Position numbers and translations under genes: made by a program. A stretch of DNA of 64,000 nucleotides, from assembly GCF_964340395.1 (NCBI RefSeq), contig NC_135565.1, positions 7,496,742 through 7,560,741 of the forward strand. The letters run 5' to 3'. Position 1 is the first letter of the stretch. Each line of letters begins with the position of its first letter. This DNA comes from Glandiceps talaboti (lineage: Eukaryota; Hemichordata; Enteropneusta; Spengelidae). Below, in pieces: positions 13,567 to 23,848 of this stretch. The notes under the pieces were generated by a model. It was not told the origin of the DNA. It did not search any database and worked only from the letters and a program-made list of their open reading frames with translations.

Positions 13567-14250
13567 CTTTCTGTATAGACAGATGCCTACCCTTTTGCTT
13601 ACTCTTGGGTGTTCTCTCAGTTCCCCTTTATTACTACCAATTTAGATTTTTTATCTTAGCCTGCATGTCCCTGTCCCCCACTTTCCACTAGTCACATGAC
13701 CCAATTTGGCCAATGACACCCAGTACACTTTGGTAGTTTGACCTGTATCTCACTACCCAAGATCTACAATTTATTTATCCCCTTGTGCCAGATTCCACAA
13801 GTTCTCGCAAGCTTTTTTGGAACCTTTACTTCACTGAATATCCCAGGATCACGGCTAAGTCGTTCCATTTGCTTCTTGTGTTGTTTAGTGTCTGGATTCA
13901 AACATTTCTTTTTACAGCTCTTTGCACTAAGCTTTTACGTCTTATTGGCACTCTGGCGTCCCTGTATACAAATGGTGGAATCCCTAATTCCTGTCCTCCC
14001 TTCTCTTTCCTCACACCTACAATGGGCGTTACCGCCCTCCTCCCCACAGTCTCCAGCTGCTTATCTATATTGTATATGGATTAAAGTGTACTGGGTGTCA
14101 TTGGCCAAATTGGGTCATGTGACTAGTGCAAAGAGGGGAACAGAGACATGCAGGCTAAGGTAAAAATATATATTGGCAGTAATAAAGGGGAACTGAGAGA
14201 ATGCCCAAAAGTAAGCCAGAAGGTGGGTATTAGTCTTTTACAGAAATCCA
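13567..14250. mobile_element. Fold-back element with long diverged inverted arms
   Basis: The left arm (about 13567-13733) and right arm (about 14085-14250) are inverted copies with scattered differences. Shared landmarks are TCTCAGTTCCCCTTTATTAC, TTAGCCTGCATGTC and CTAGTCACATGACCCAATTT. The loop of about 350 bp encodes nothing recognisable. ORFs of 60-141 codons on the plus strand cross arm and loop and have no family motif. It is probably an old non-autonomous DNA element. Confidence 0.65.
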
Positions 14251-14666
14251 TTTATGTAGAAATTACAATTCTTTAGCATTCTGAGTGGTGTGAACAAGAC
14301 ATTGAGCATATGTACATCGTCACTGGATTAAAGTGGCAACAGTAAACAGTATATTGAGCAGTAAATAGTGTATTTTTTAAATAGGTTAATTAATAGTCAG
14401 ATGTGTATATTTCATTTAATATTGACTTTTGGGGTGTCAGTATGCCTTTCTCTCTATTGACGTTTGGGGTGTCAGTACTTCGAAAGGCATTTAAAAAAAA
14501 ATTAAGTTTATGACCAGTTAATCCAGAGATGGGTAATGCAATTAAATGAACTTGATTTTGAAAAGATTAAATTAACTTCAATGATGAAATGTATGAACTT
14601 GATTAGAAATAAAGTGAGTTGATTGATGTCTGAATTAATGAGACCATATTGTTTAGAAAGTGTGTG

Positions 14667-14738
<72 letters not shown>

Positions 14739-16569
14739 GAGAGAGAGGGGGGAGGGGGGTTTGTGTGTGTGTGTCATCTGATCTGATGGTCACAATAGCA
14801 TGACACACTATAATGGCTCCTGTGTATAATTTTATTTGATATATATATCTCATGGGTTAAAAATTAGTTGTCCCAAAGACATGGACTAATGCCACATCTC
14901 ATAGGACTAGTAGTTGAAAGATCATACTAGTCCTTGGGACAAGTGAAATTACTGTGAAAACCCATCAAAATTATATCATACAAATATATGTAATTTCAGT
15001 GTCTCAAGTTTATGTAGTTATGTTTTCTGTTGTTTTCCATATCGTACTTATGTAATTGATTTCTTCTTATCAAATATAGTCATTACAGATTGCTATTCAC
15101 TATTACTTTACAAGACTTCAAAACCAATTATATGTATTTAAAAACCTCCATAACTATTTGGTCTATTGAGCTGAAATTTGGCATGAAGTTGTCTTAAAAT
15201 GCCCAGATCTAAGTTTGTTCAACAGAATTTGACCAGGTCATAAATTTGTAAATTAAGTCTAAAAGTTATGTACAATAAAAAACAGCAGAGTTCTTTCGAT
15301 CGATATATTGCTTGTCAAACTTAAGTGTGTGTGTGTGTGTGTTTTGTGATCGTTACACAGTGAAACGATTATCAGTTGTGTGTGACTAACAGCTCTATTT
15401 TTTATATGGTGATATACATGTGAAGTGATTATACTTATATTCAAGCAGGTCCAATGCAGGGTGAAATATTTTGTGGATAGCTTCGAGAGGCAAGTTCTGG
15501 CATACAGTAACATACATGTAGCACATCAACACTCAACAAACTTGCACCAAAGAACAATATCTCTGCAAAAATTATACAGTTTAACTGCCTCTTTTATTAC
15601 TAAAATGAATCAAATGATGTAAACAGTCATATCAAGTTTTAAGTGTACAAAATACTAGTCTGTTCAACTTGAACTGCTTAATTCTGTAAATTTATAATAA
15701 TGAAAGGCTTTAAAAGTTTAAAATCATTCTAATCAACAGTGTCATATCCCCAACCATTTCACATAATAATGCTGTTGTTTGGTTGGCATAAGTTTTAATC
15801 AGAAAATATGAGAACTCACAGGTGGCTCTGAGCAAAGGAATCCTGTCTTGGAAGGTAATTTGGGCAAATTTTCCAATATTTCAAGTTAACAAGTGTACAT
15901 ATTGTAAGATAGAATATTAGTTGCTATTAATATAACTAAAAGAGGAGCACAAACTGAACACACAAAAAAAAAGAAAGAAAAGGACTCCATTACAAAATGA
16001 AAGTATTTTTGTATAAAACTTCAGATAACCTTGTATTTTCAATGTCAATCTTAAACTAATGAATTTCATAATAATTAATATACCTGGATGTATAATAAGT
16101 TGCAAAGATAGAGATACTGGATCTTTAGATGTACAAGTTGCATATAGGCAACATAATAGATTTTTGTGGAAACAAATTTCATATAGCTACGCCTATTCAA
16201 TCCTTATGCAACCTTCAACCAAGCTACTGTGATGTCCTCAAATGCTTCAAAAAATAATCGAATATGAAGGTAATATTCCTGATATTGACTTCTCTAAACA
16301 TGTAAAACATATGAAAAATTATCAAAAGAATAAGGAATTGCTTCTCAAGTAGAGACAGTAGTATGCATGACAATAACATTTAGAAATGCCAGTAGCAGAA
16401 ATGGGGAAAGCATTTAGATTACTTTTTCTTATACAGTCTAATGTAATATGTGTAAGTGACAAATTTCAGAAAAGCTTTCAGACATATATAAAACTTTCAT
16501 TTTTATCCCTGTAAATGGCTCTCTACAATTTGTCTACTGCCCCTTTTGGTAAGGGAAGGAATTATTTAC
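14251..16569. other. Gene-free stretch with an (AG)n tract
   Basis: An AG dinucleotide tract runs at about 14673-14755, followed by G-rich sequence and a short (GT)n at about 14760-14774; a second (GT)n lies at 15326-15342. No supported exon or RNA gene was seen. Confidence 0.6.
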
Positions 16570-18440
16570 CTATACATTTCCTCTTTGCTGCTTGACAATC
16601 CAATTCCGAACATGGTCTTTAACATTCTGCCAAGAGCGGTATTTTAAATCTGAATTTTTTTTGATAGCTTCTACACATTCCATTTTAGAAGGAACTCTTT
16701 GGTTAGTATAGTTATCATGAAGGGAAAATCTCAGTGCTCTTTCTTCTCGCGGAGTCCACTTATTATGGGTCTTTGGTCTTCGTCCTGCCAAATATAGACA
16801 AGAGAAATGTATGAACACAAAATATGATCTCACATCAGCTTTTTGCAGTAAGACCTATGTTTTGTCAAACATTTTGTATTACATTACAATACCACACACT
16901 TGTTAACAAAATGTGGACAAGTGTACGGTACAGTTTATTTCATTATTGATATACTTTTTTTTCTTGAGAACTAACTTGAACTTGTTTCTACCGACTTCTA
17001 AACCAATAATCTGATTTGAACAATTTGCAGTAATTTTAGTCAAACCATGTCCTGGCCCTCAAATACTTTTCAAAGTACATGATTTTGTTCTAACATTTCA
17101 AGGAGAAAAATTTTATGCGTGCCTGAAGTTCACCATGTAGTACCCAAGTGTTCAAATCAGGAAATTTTGGTATATTGAGGAATATACGAAGTATGTCTAC
17201 AAATGTGTGATAAGGACATTTCAAGCAGTGGATGAATACATATTTCTGTCAAAACTATGAAACTCAAACATTATTTTCCATCATACAGTGATACAAGGGG
17301 CAATATCTAAATTATAATGTTACCAAAATTGTACTGCAATGACGTATATTCAAATTAGGTCTTAAAATGTGCATTTGGTGAAAAATCCTACATTCACAAC
17401 AAAATCAGTTGTGCTACAGTGACTATTGAAACTATTGTAAATGCAAGGATCAATGTTGATATCAAATAATGAAAACAAACCAAATGATGGCTTTTACCTG
17501 AATGTATATGTAGCTGTTTGATATTTGGGTTTTAAAAATACCTACCTTTCATAGTGCTGGTAATGCTAGTGCTCTCAGCTGGTACTCTTACTGGATTGCT
17601 TTGTTTCATGTCATCTCCCAGTCTTTCTGCTGGCTGTTCTTGTTTCTCTGTTGGCCGTTCTTGAGTGTCTACTGGCTGTTCTTGTGTTTCACACTGTGAC
17701 TGGTCTTGATCCGCTTCCTCCTCAACAAACACTAAACATAAAGAAATTAGAAAAAAACTAATCACAACATGTATTTCTATAAGAACTTTGTGTTTGTATA
17801 CACATATCGATCTGGACTGTGATGTACAGTTTGGGGGGTTGGTTGCATTCCTCTCTTTTTACCTGACTGCCTGACTGAACATGCCTTCAAACAAAGATAC
17901 AATAACCACAACCTAACCTTCAGACACGAAAAATACGCAAACAGCACTGAACTTTCGAAATACATCTGGCAGCTGAAAAGAAATAAAAAAACGTTCAAAG
18001 TAGACTGGTCTATATCACAGAGAGCACGCCCATACAGTAACGAAACCAAACGATGCGACCTCTGCCTAACTGAAAAACTCTGCATCCTCAATGCCGACAA
18101 ACAAACACTTAATTCTCAACAAAAAATCTGAACTCATCTCAAAGTGCCGACACGAAAACAAGTTCTACATAGCGAACTTCAAAAGTAACATCACCTGACA
18201 AATCTGAGGACCCCTTGTATGCATAGAAACAATACACAATTAACTGTCAATAAATTCTTTCACACCTTACACATATAAATACAGTAACACAACGAGTAGC
18301 TGCCAGTTGTCTGATGATCGCATTGAGCGTGAAACTTAGAGTTACAACTAAACACCACAAGTTCCAACCAACTTACTTTGATTATTCCCGCCCTGCTTAC
18401 CCAAGCATCGAGCACCCTATTCTACGAGTTTGATACTATT

Positions 18441-18511
<71 letters not shown>

Positions 18512-18531
18512 TCTACATATATCTATATATA

Positions 18532-18567
<36 letters not shown>

Positions 18568-18595
18568 TCTACATATATATATATATACATATATC

Positions 18596-18653
<58 letters not shown>

Positions 18654-19835
18654 TATATATATATATTAACTTGTTGCAATTATTATAACATTAACATTTT
18701 TCTTATATATGGCTCAAATATTCTTAAAAACTGCCATTTTAAAAGCATACAGTTTAGCTGACTGGTTACGCCTCCTTTTGCAGATTCAAAAAATAGATGA
18801 CTCTATCAATAACCTGGATGACTGCATTAGACCACTATCCCAAGGGGAGGAGTTGCACTGACTTCCGTCAAGGGCTGGCTGTGTATGTTGGTGACTGGTG
18901 GTGTTGATTTGGTATGCTTTTCATCACTGGCAGGAGTTGCACTGACTTCTAATAAGGCCTGTGTGTTTCCTGTGGTCTTCATTCTTTTAGATCTAGGGAT
19001 ATGTGGCTGATGGTTGGTAATCTGTATGTATAAAGAGAAGTGAGAAGATTGTATAACACTCAGTATGTAAAATACAGCATGAAAAAATAAAGATACATAA
19101 CAAATACATCTTTTCTGAAAAAATACATCTTTTCAGTAGTATAAGAATGCAATTAAATTCATTGTATCAAATGTGATACCTTCCATATGTCACATCAGAT
19201 GTAATAATAATGATGAATGAAACTGGCATCTGTGTATAGTCATATTGTTGTCATTCATAGTTGGAAGTCTGAGCAAATCTAATCTATTGGTAACAAGCAT
19301 GTCTCAAACTAAACGCTAAGAAAAACAACAACTCGCCTTTCTCCATGGTAAATCCAAATCATCGCCATAATTATATACAATTTCCTCCCCAACTTCAATC
19401 TCACTAGCAGCAAATAAGCAGAGGCAGGTTTTTCCTTCTTCATCTATAACCTTTTTCATAACACTATTTGGCTTGATGTGCTGGTCGTTTGCGTATTTGG
19501 CCAAACATTCCACCATAGTAGCATCAATTCTAAAATATAAATTATCATCATCATAACTTGTAGTACGGTTTATTACCTTAGGAGTTTATTTATGAATTAA
19601 GTAACATTCTATAAAATATACCATTATACTATGGAATGACTTTGCAAGTACTTACGCCATTGCATGTGATATGTTTGCCTGCTGCTCATTATAAAAGAAA
19701 ATGTAACAACCTTTGTTTTCTTTTCCGTACCGAACTTCTCTAGCCTCTCTGCTTCTGCTTCAGTTATTCGTTCACCCCTGTATTCCATTAGAAAGTCACC
19801 TCTACTAAAGTTTATGATGGCAAACACACCCTTCC
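16570..19835 (-). CDS. SET-domain protein, PR-SET7/SETD8-like, partial, with a frameshift
   Basis: Minus-strand exons: 19656-19835 and 19337-19529 (SET domain), 18827-19021 (tail), 17546-17731 (Gln/Glu-rich linker) and 16570-16784 (C-terminal domain, stop at 16570). The SET part shows [57 protein letters not shown] and PWRK, the layout of lysine methyltransferases near SETD8. The last exon ([17 protein letters not shown]..., [13 protein letters not shown]) resembles a domain often found after SET in animal lineage-specific proteins; that is from memory. Phases agree for 19656/19529, 19337/19021 and 17546/16784. Between LEK and RYGKENKGC the frame shifts (one base lost or two gained), so this is a pseudogene or holds a sequence error. 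Exon 18827-19021 ends in TAA in the chosen frame, so its link to 17.5 kb is uncertain. Intron 2 has a GC donor (AAAG|gcgagt). N-terminal exons were not found. Confidence 0.6.
17866..18170 (+). mobile_element. Penelope-like element fragment, C-terminal GIY-YIG region
   Basis: The plus strand reads [17 protein letters not shown], then [17 protein letters not shown] and [20 protein letters not shown] before a stop near 18130. Beyond it, frame-shifted sequence ([11 protein letters not shown]) continues the family pattern. This is the distal part of the GIY-YIG-type endonuclease domain and tail of Penelope-like retroelements. The rest of the reverse transcriptase is absent and the frame is broken, so it is a dead fragment. 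It lies in the SET gene, in the opposite orientation, and is followed by a hammerhead-like motif and a TA tract, a plausible 3' end of the same element. Confidence 0.75.
18304..18350 (+). ncRNA. Hammerhead-ribozyme-like motif (type I layout), best copy
   Basis: The core CTGATGA lies at 18311-18317 and GAA at 18331-18333. Stem I pairs 18305-18310 (AGTTGT) with 18344-18349 (ACAACT), 6 bp without mismatch. Stem II is CGC/GCG (18319-18321 with 18327-18329) and stem III is ACT/AGT (18334-18336 with 18340-18342) with a three-base loop. The predicted cleavage is after U18343 in a GUU triplet. Penelope-like elements are known to carry type I hammerheads, and this copy follows such a fragment. Weak point: the base pair that should close stem II next to the core is U-U, which may lower or abolish activity. 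Confidence 0.6.
18441..18666. repeat. (TA)n tract with imperfect inserts
   Basis: About 220 bp of TA dinucleotides interrupted by CATATATCTA-type variants, directly after the Penelope-like fragment. Confidence 0.97.
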
Positions 19836-20557
19836 CTGAAAAGAGGAATAAGCATTTTACTGTTTTGACCAGAAACAATTACTAGAGAACATTTTATATA
19901 AATGTATAGCAGGCTCTCTGTAGGTAATGCCATGAATAATATAAAACACCAAGAATATACATGTATAGATAAAGACGTGTCTTGACCATTTTCAAATGCG
20001 GCTAAATCTCTCCCAAGAGCTTAAACTAAACTAAAACTTATTAAAGCTTAAATAAAACATCATCCTCTAACTTTAGGTATTTGGCAATAATTTATCATGT
20101 GCAATGTGAAGAAAATCAAGTTGATGGATAATTTATATCACAATGATCAAACTATAAAAAATCACAACCAAAACATGTAGTATATAAATAGCATACTCTT
20201 TATTGGAATTGAAATGTCTTCCAAGTTTTTGCACGTCTTTGTTTCACAATTAATATTTAATGAAATAACACCAACCCAATTAGTTTACTGGACTAAGGCT
20301 GCATTCACAAACAATGACCGGGGAGGTGGGGGGTACCTGAAAATATGGTGACCGTTTTGGTGGGATTTTGCAGAAGGTTAATAAATCAATGTATGTGATG
20401 AATGTCACAAACACTGAGATAATAGTTGACATATTTTGTAGCAAAATCTTGCAATAAGTTGCATTTGTGGGTCAAATTATAAAATAACAGAGACTGAATA
20501 AAAAACTACCACCAATGGCGTTGTAGCACAACCGTACAGTTTTTATAAATGTTTATC
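19836..20557. other. No supported gene
   Basis: This is where upstream exons of the SET gene should lie on the minus strand, but none could be supported. Confidence 0.5.
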
Positions 20558-20562
20558 CATAT

Positions 20563-21533
20563 CAGGGGTAGGTAACAAATATTAGTCTAGAGCACGATCG
20601 ATATAGTGACAAGTACAAATATAAAAGTTGCGGGAAAATTCTACATAGTACCTGGTACAAGTCGTTTAGTTACAAGTAAAGTCTATATTGCGACGAGCAC
20701 AAAGTCCTGATTTTCCCACCGTCCATTGCGTATTCAACATGGCGGCAAGTAACATCGACAATCCTGATGGTAAGAATCAGTCGATTTCTACTACTAAAAA
20801 TCGAAAATACGTATTCCTATAGCGTGCGTTCTGGGAAGAATTGGTTGGAGGAACAACAGGGAAAATTTCATAAATCGATTCCACCGTTTGTGGGAGGAGT
20901 TAGCGAAAAACTTTTTCTACCGACGGATGTCCTATTCTAAAACACACGTCCCTATACGAATGCATGTACATACGTATATGGAACCACTGATCTTCTATCA
21001 GCGTACTGTGGGGTTTGTTAGCTGGCTGGCTGTAAATATTGTATGCTTTACTTTTTACATAGAATTTGCAGGCAACATATGGGTTTGTTATTCTGTCTAC
21101 ACAAAATATAGTACTACTGTCAATATTGTACATGCATTCGTATAGGGACGTGTGTTTAGAATAGGACATCCGTCGGTAGAAAAAGTTTTTCGCTAACTCC
21201 TCCCACAAACGGTGGAATCGATCAATGAAATTTTCCCTGTTGTTCCTCCAACCAATTCTTCCCAGAACGCACGCTATAGGAATACGTATTTTCGATTTTT
21301 AGTAGTAGAAATCGACTGATTCTTACCATCGGGATTGTCGATGTTACTTGCCGCCATGTTGAATACGCAATGGACGGTGGGAAAATCAGGACTTTGTGCT
21401 CGTCGCAATATAGACTTTACTTGTAACTAAACGACTTGTACCAGGTACTATGTAGAATTTTCCCGCAACTTTTATATTTGTACTTGTCACTATATCGATC
21501 GTGCTCTAGACTAATATTTGTTACCTACCCCTG
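20563..21533. mobile_element. Near-perfect fold-back transposon with 5-bp target duplication
   Basis: Two inverted arms of about 393 bp (20563-20955 and about 21141-21533), differing at only a few positions, flank a loop of about 185 bp. The ends read CAGGGGTAGGTAAC and its inverse. CATAT occurs directly on both sides (20558-20562 and 21534-21538), the expected target-site duplication. Each arm contains ATGGCGGCAAGTAACATCG..., ending in a GGTAAG donor-like site, as a short first exon would (MAASNIDNPD), and further in an open stretch reading RFHRLWEELAKNFFYRRMS. No transposase is present. The superfamily is not assigned; CAGGGG ends occur in hAT-like elements, but those usually make 8-bp duplications. 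High arm identity suggests recent insertion or conversion between arms. Confidence 0.88.
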
Positions 21534-21930
21534 CATATGGTAGTCCATGCTAACAATGATTGTTCATTTAGTGAATGACTATCCAGTTGCCTAGCCAACC
21601 ATGTTGCTATCTTTATGATATATGCTATCATTTGGCTGTTGCTATGGGCGTGGTCATGTTGTTAGGCATATTTACATACATTTTTTGAATGTTTACTCAT
21701 TTGCCTACCAGATGATGTTGTTATTTGACCAAAATATACTGCCATTTGGTTGTTGCTAAGGGCGTGGTCATGGTCGCTAGGGCCAATTTTGTCAATGTTT
21801 TGAAAAAAAATCTGCAGAATAACACTTTCAGAAACATCTCACCAAGTTTCAGACTCCGTGACCAAGTACTTTTTGGGATATAATTTTTTGACCAAAAATG
21901 AACATTTGTACACCTAATTTGCATATTTTT

Positions 21931-21980
21931 ACCTTCCTTAAAGGATGAAAAGTCTGTGTGTATGTGTGTGTGTGTGCGTT

Positions 21981-22029
<49 letters not shown>

Positions 22030-22280
22030 GCCTGTCTGTCTGTCTGTTTGTCTGTACGTTTGCCTGTCTGTGTCATCGTCTACTCTAAAATAGCTGGGTC
22101 AATTCAAAGGAAATGTTGTGCACATGTTCCATAGGGTGAGGCTAGTACTGATAAAGCTTTTATATACACCCATGAATATTAATGAATCATTTGCATAATT
22201 AATGCGTTGAATAATCCACACATTGAATATTGATGAATAATTTGCATAATTAATGCGTTGAACAATCTACACATCGGAAC
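21931..22280 (-). repeat. Microsatellite-bearing dispersed repeat, copy a
   Basis: It starts ACCTTCCTTAAAGGATGAAAA, runs into (TG)n and (TCTG)n at 21956-22075, then continues with TCATCGTCTACTCTAAAATAG, CATGTTCCATAGGGTGA and TTTGCATAATTAATG. The same frame recurs at 30960, 42060 and 53100, and inverted at 28080, 40500 and 50150. It is a dispersed family of unknown class whose internal microsatellite differs between copies. Confidence 0.75.
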
Positions 22281-22448
22281 AGCACACTGCCACTGTGGCT
22301 TTTAAAATATAGCATCAGCCACATATTTCGCTTTAACAAAATTTTCTATGAATTTGCAAAGTATTATAATTTCAACCATAACATCTCTCAATATACAAAG
22401 ATCAGTAAGACACAATTTTCATCACTTCTGACAAAACAAGTGATCTGG

Positions 22449-22640
22449 TTATCGCTCAAAGTCGTCCACAACAATGACAGCATCCCTGCAAAATGACCCA
22501 GGCCAGCAACAAAGATTATCGAGCGACCATGCGTTCTCACTTGTGTATTTTCCTTCACTCCACATGGTTGCTTGATTATCCCTATGAACATTCAAATAAA
22601 AATAGTCGCTATTTCCTTGAAAAGTGCTCATCATACAACA
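22449..22640 (-). other. Block conserved downstream of each ST8Sia-like copy (copy 1)
   Basis: It lies about 300 bp past the stop of copy 1. The minus strand is open for 61 codons (MMSTFQGNSDYFYLNVHRDN...), and the same block follows copies 2 (31431), 3 (about 42560) and 4 (53536). Reading frames end differently: copy 3 stops early and copies 2 and 4 shift. It is better read as 3' UTR or flank carried along by duplication than as a gene. No family was recognised. Confidence 0.45.
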
Positions 22641-22939
22641 ACATAAAGGAAGTTGTAGTTACTTCACACTAGTGTTTGTTAACTAACTACTGGAAAACTT
22701 AAAGTTTGAATGGATATTACTGATGGCTGCAAATAGCTGCAAATATCGTCAGCTGTAGTTAACTTGGTTATATAGTCAAAGCATAAAATGTACTGAACTA
22801 AAGAAAAAGTAAACTGTAAGCCCAACACCCGAATGTGTATATATAATACATTATATTACTATTCATTCTCCAAGGTTCCTTTAAAGTAGTCAGTGCAATT
22901 TAATTCAACTGCAACCAACTCATCTCCTGTGCTTTCCTT

Positions 22940-23808
22940 TCATCCAGGCGCACATTTGTCATTGACAAGGTTAATAACACCCCTTCTTTCTAAATCCTTA
23001 GAGATCAAGTATTCTGTTGGAATTGGTCCGTTTTGGGGCAATTTTTTTGAATCGTAATAGTGGTGATCGAGTTTTCGCCCATTTCTATCTTTATTGAAAG
23101 GCCAAAATCCGTACATGGTGATTTTCTTACAGAACAGCGTTGATATTGTAAACATTATATTGCCTTCACTACATTCAGTTCTGTTCCAAAACCTATAAAA
23201 TAACACACAGATAATATATATGATAAGTTCAATAATTTTACTGTGACAATAGACTTCATAGTGCAGCGTTTTTATAAAGCCTTCAGTGATTGGTTTAGAT
23301 CGTGTCACATGGTATGAACTCGTGGCTTGAATTTACATACAAAGGGTGTCATTTCTTGTCCATTTCCTCTAGGAGACTATGAAAACAGTACGAGAGAACT
23401 AACAGTAATTTGCTTTGACTATAGAAAGAATATGTACCTAAGAATGTGATGTGTTATAACACACTTATTGCCTAGCCTTATAATTATTCGAACACTAGTA
23501 GACATCAAATTACCCCACGAGCTGTTATGAAGCATATAATTCTCTAGTGTTTGTCAACAGAAGATATAGATGAATGCTTGGATTAATAGATCGATGAATA
23601 CATACGTCAATAAATAAATACGTCAATGAATAAAAAATATATAATTCACAATCCACCACAGTCCACGTAAACAGATGTTCGTTGTACTTGCGTGACACTC
23701 TGAGTAATGACTTATAATATCCTTATTCTTTTGAATTAAGTCTATAATGCTCTACTACTAATATTTGCATCGAGCACTGTTCTCTCCAATGAGGCATGTA
23801 TGCATACA

Positions 23809-23848
<40 letters not shown>

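Noticed and set aside
20888-21208. Facing ORFs both starting MWEELAKNFFYRR
   Set aside because: The identical starts arise because the two are inverted copies in a fold-back element; the continuations run into the loop.
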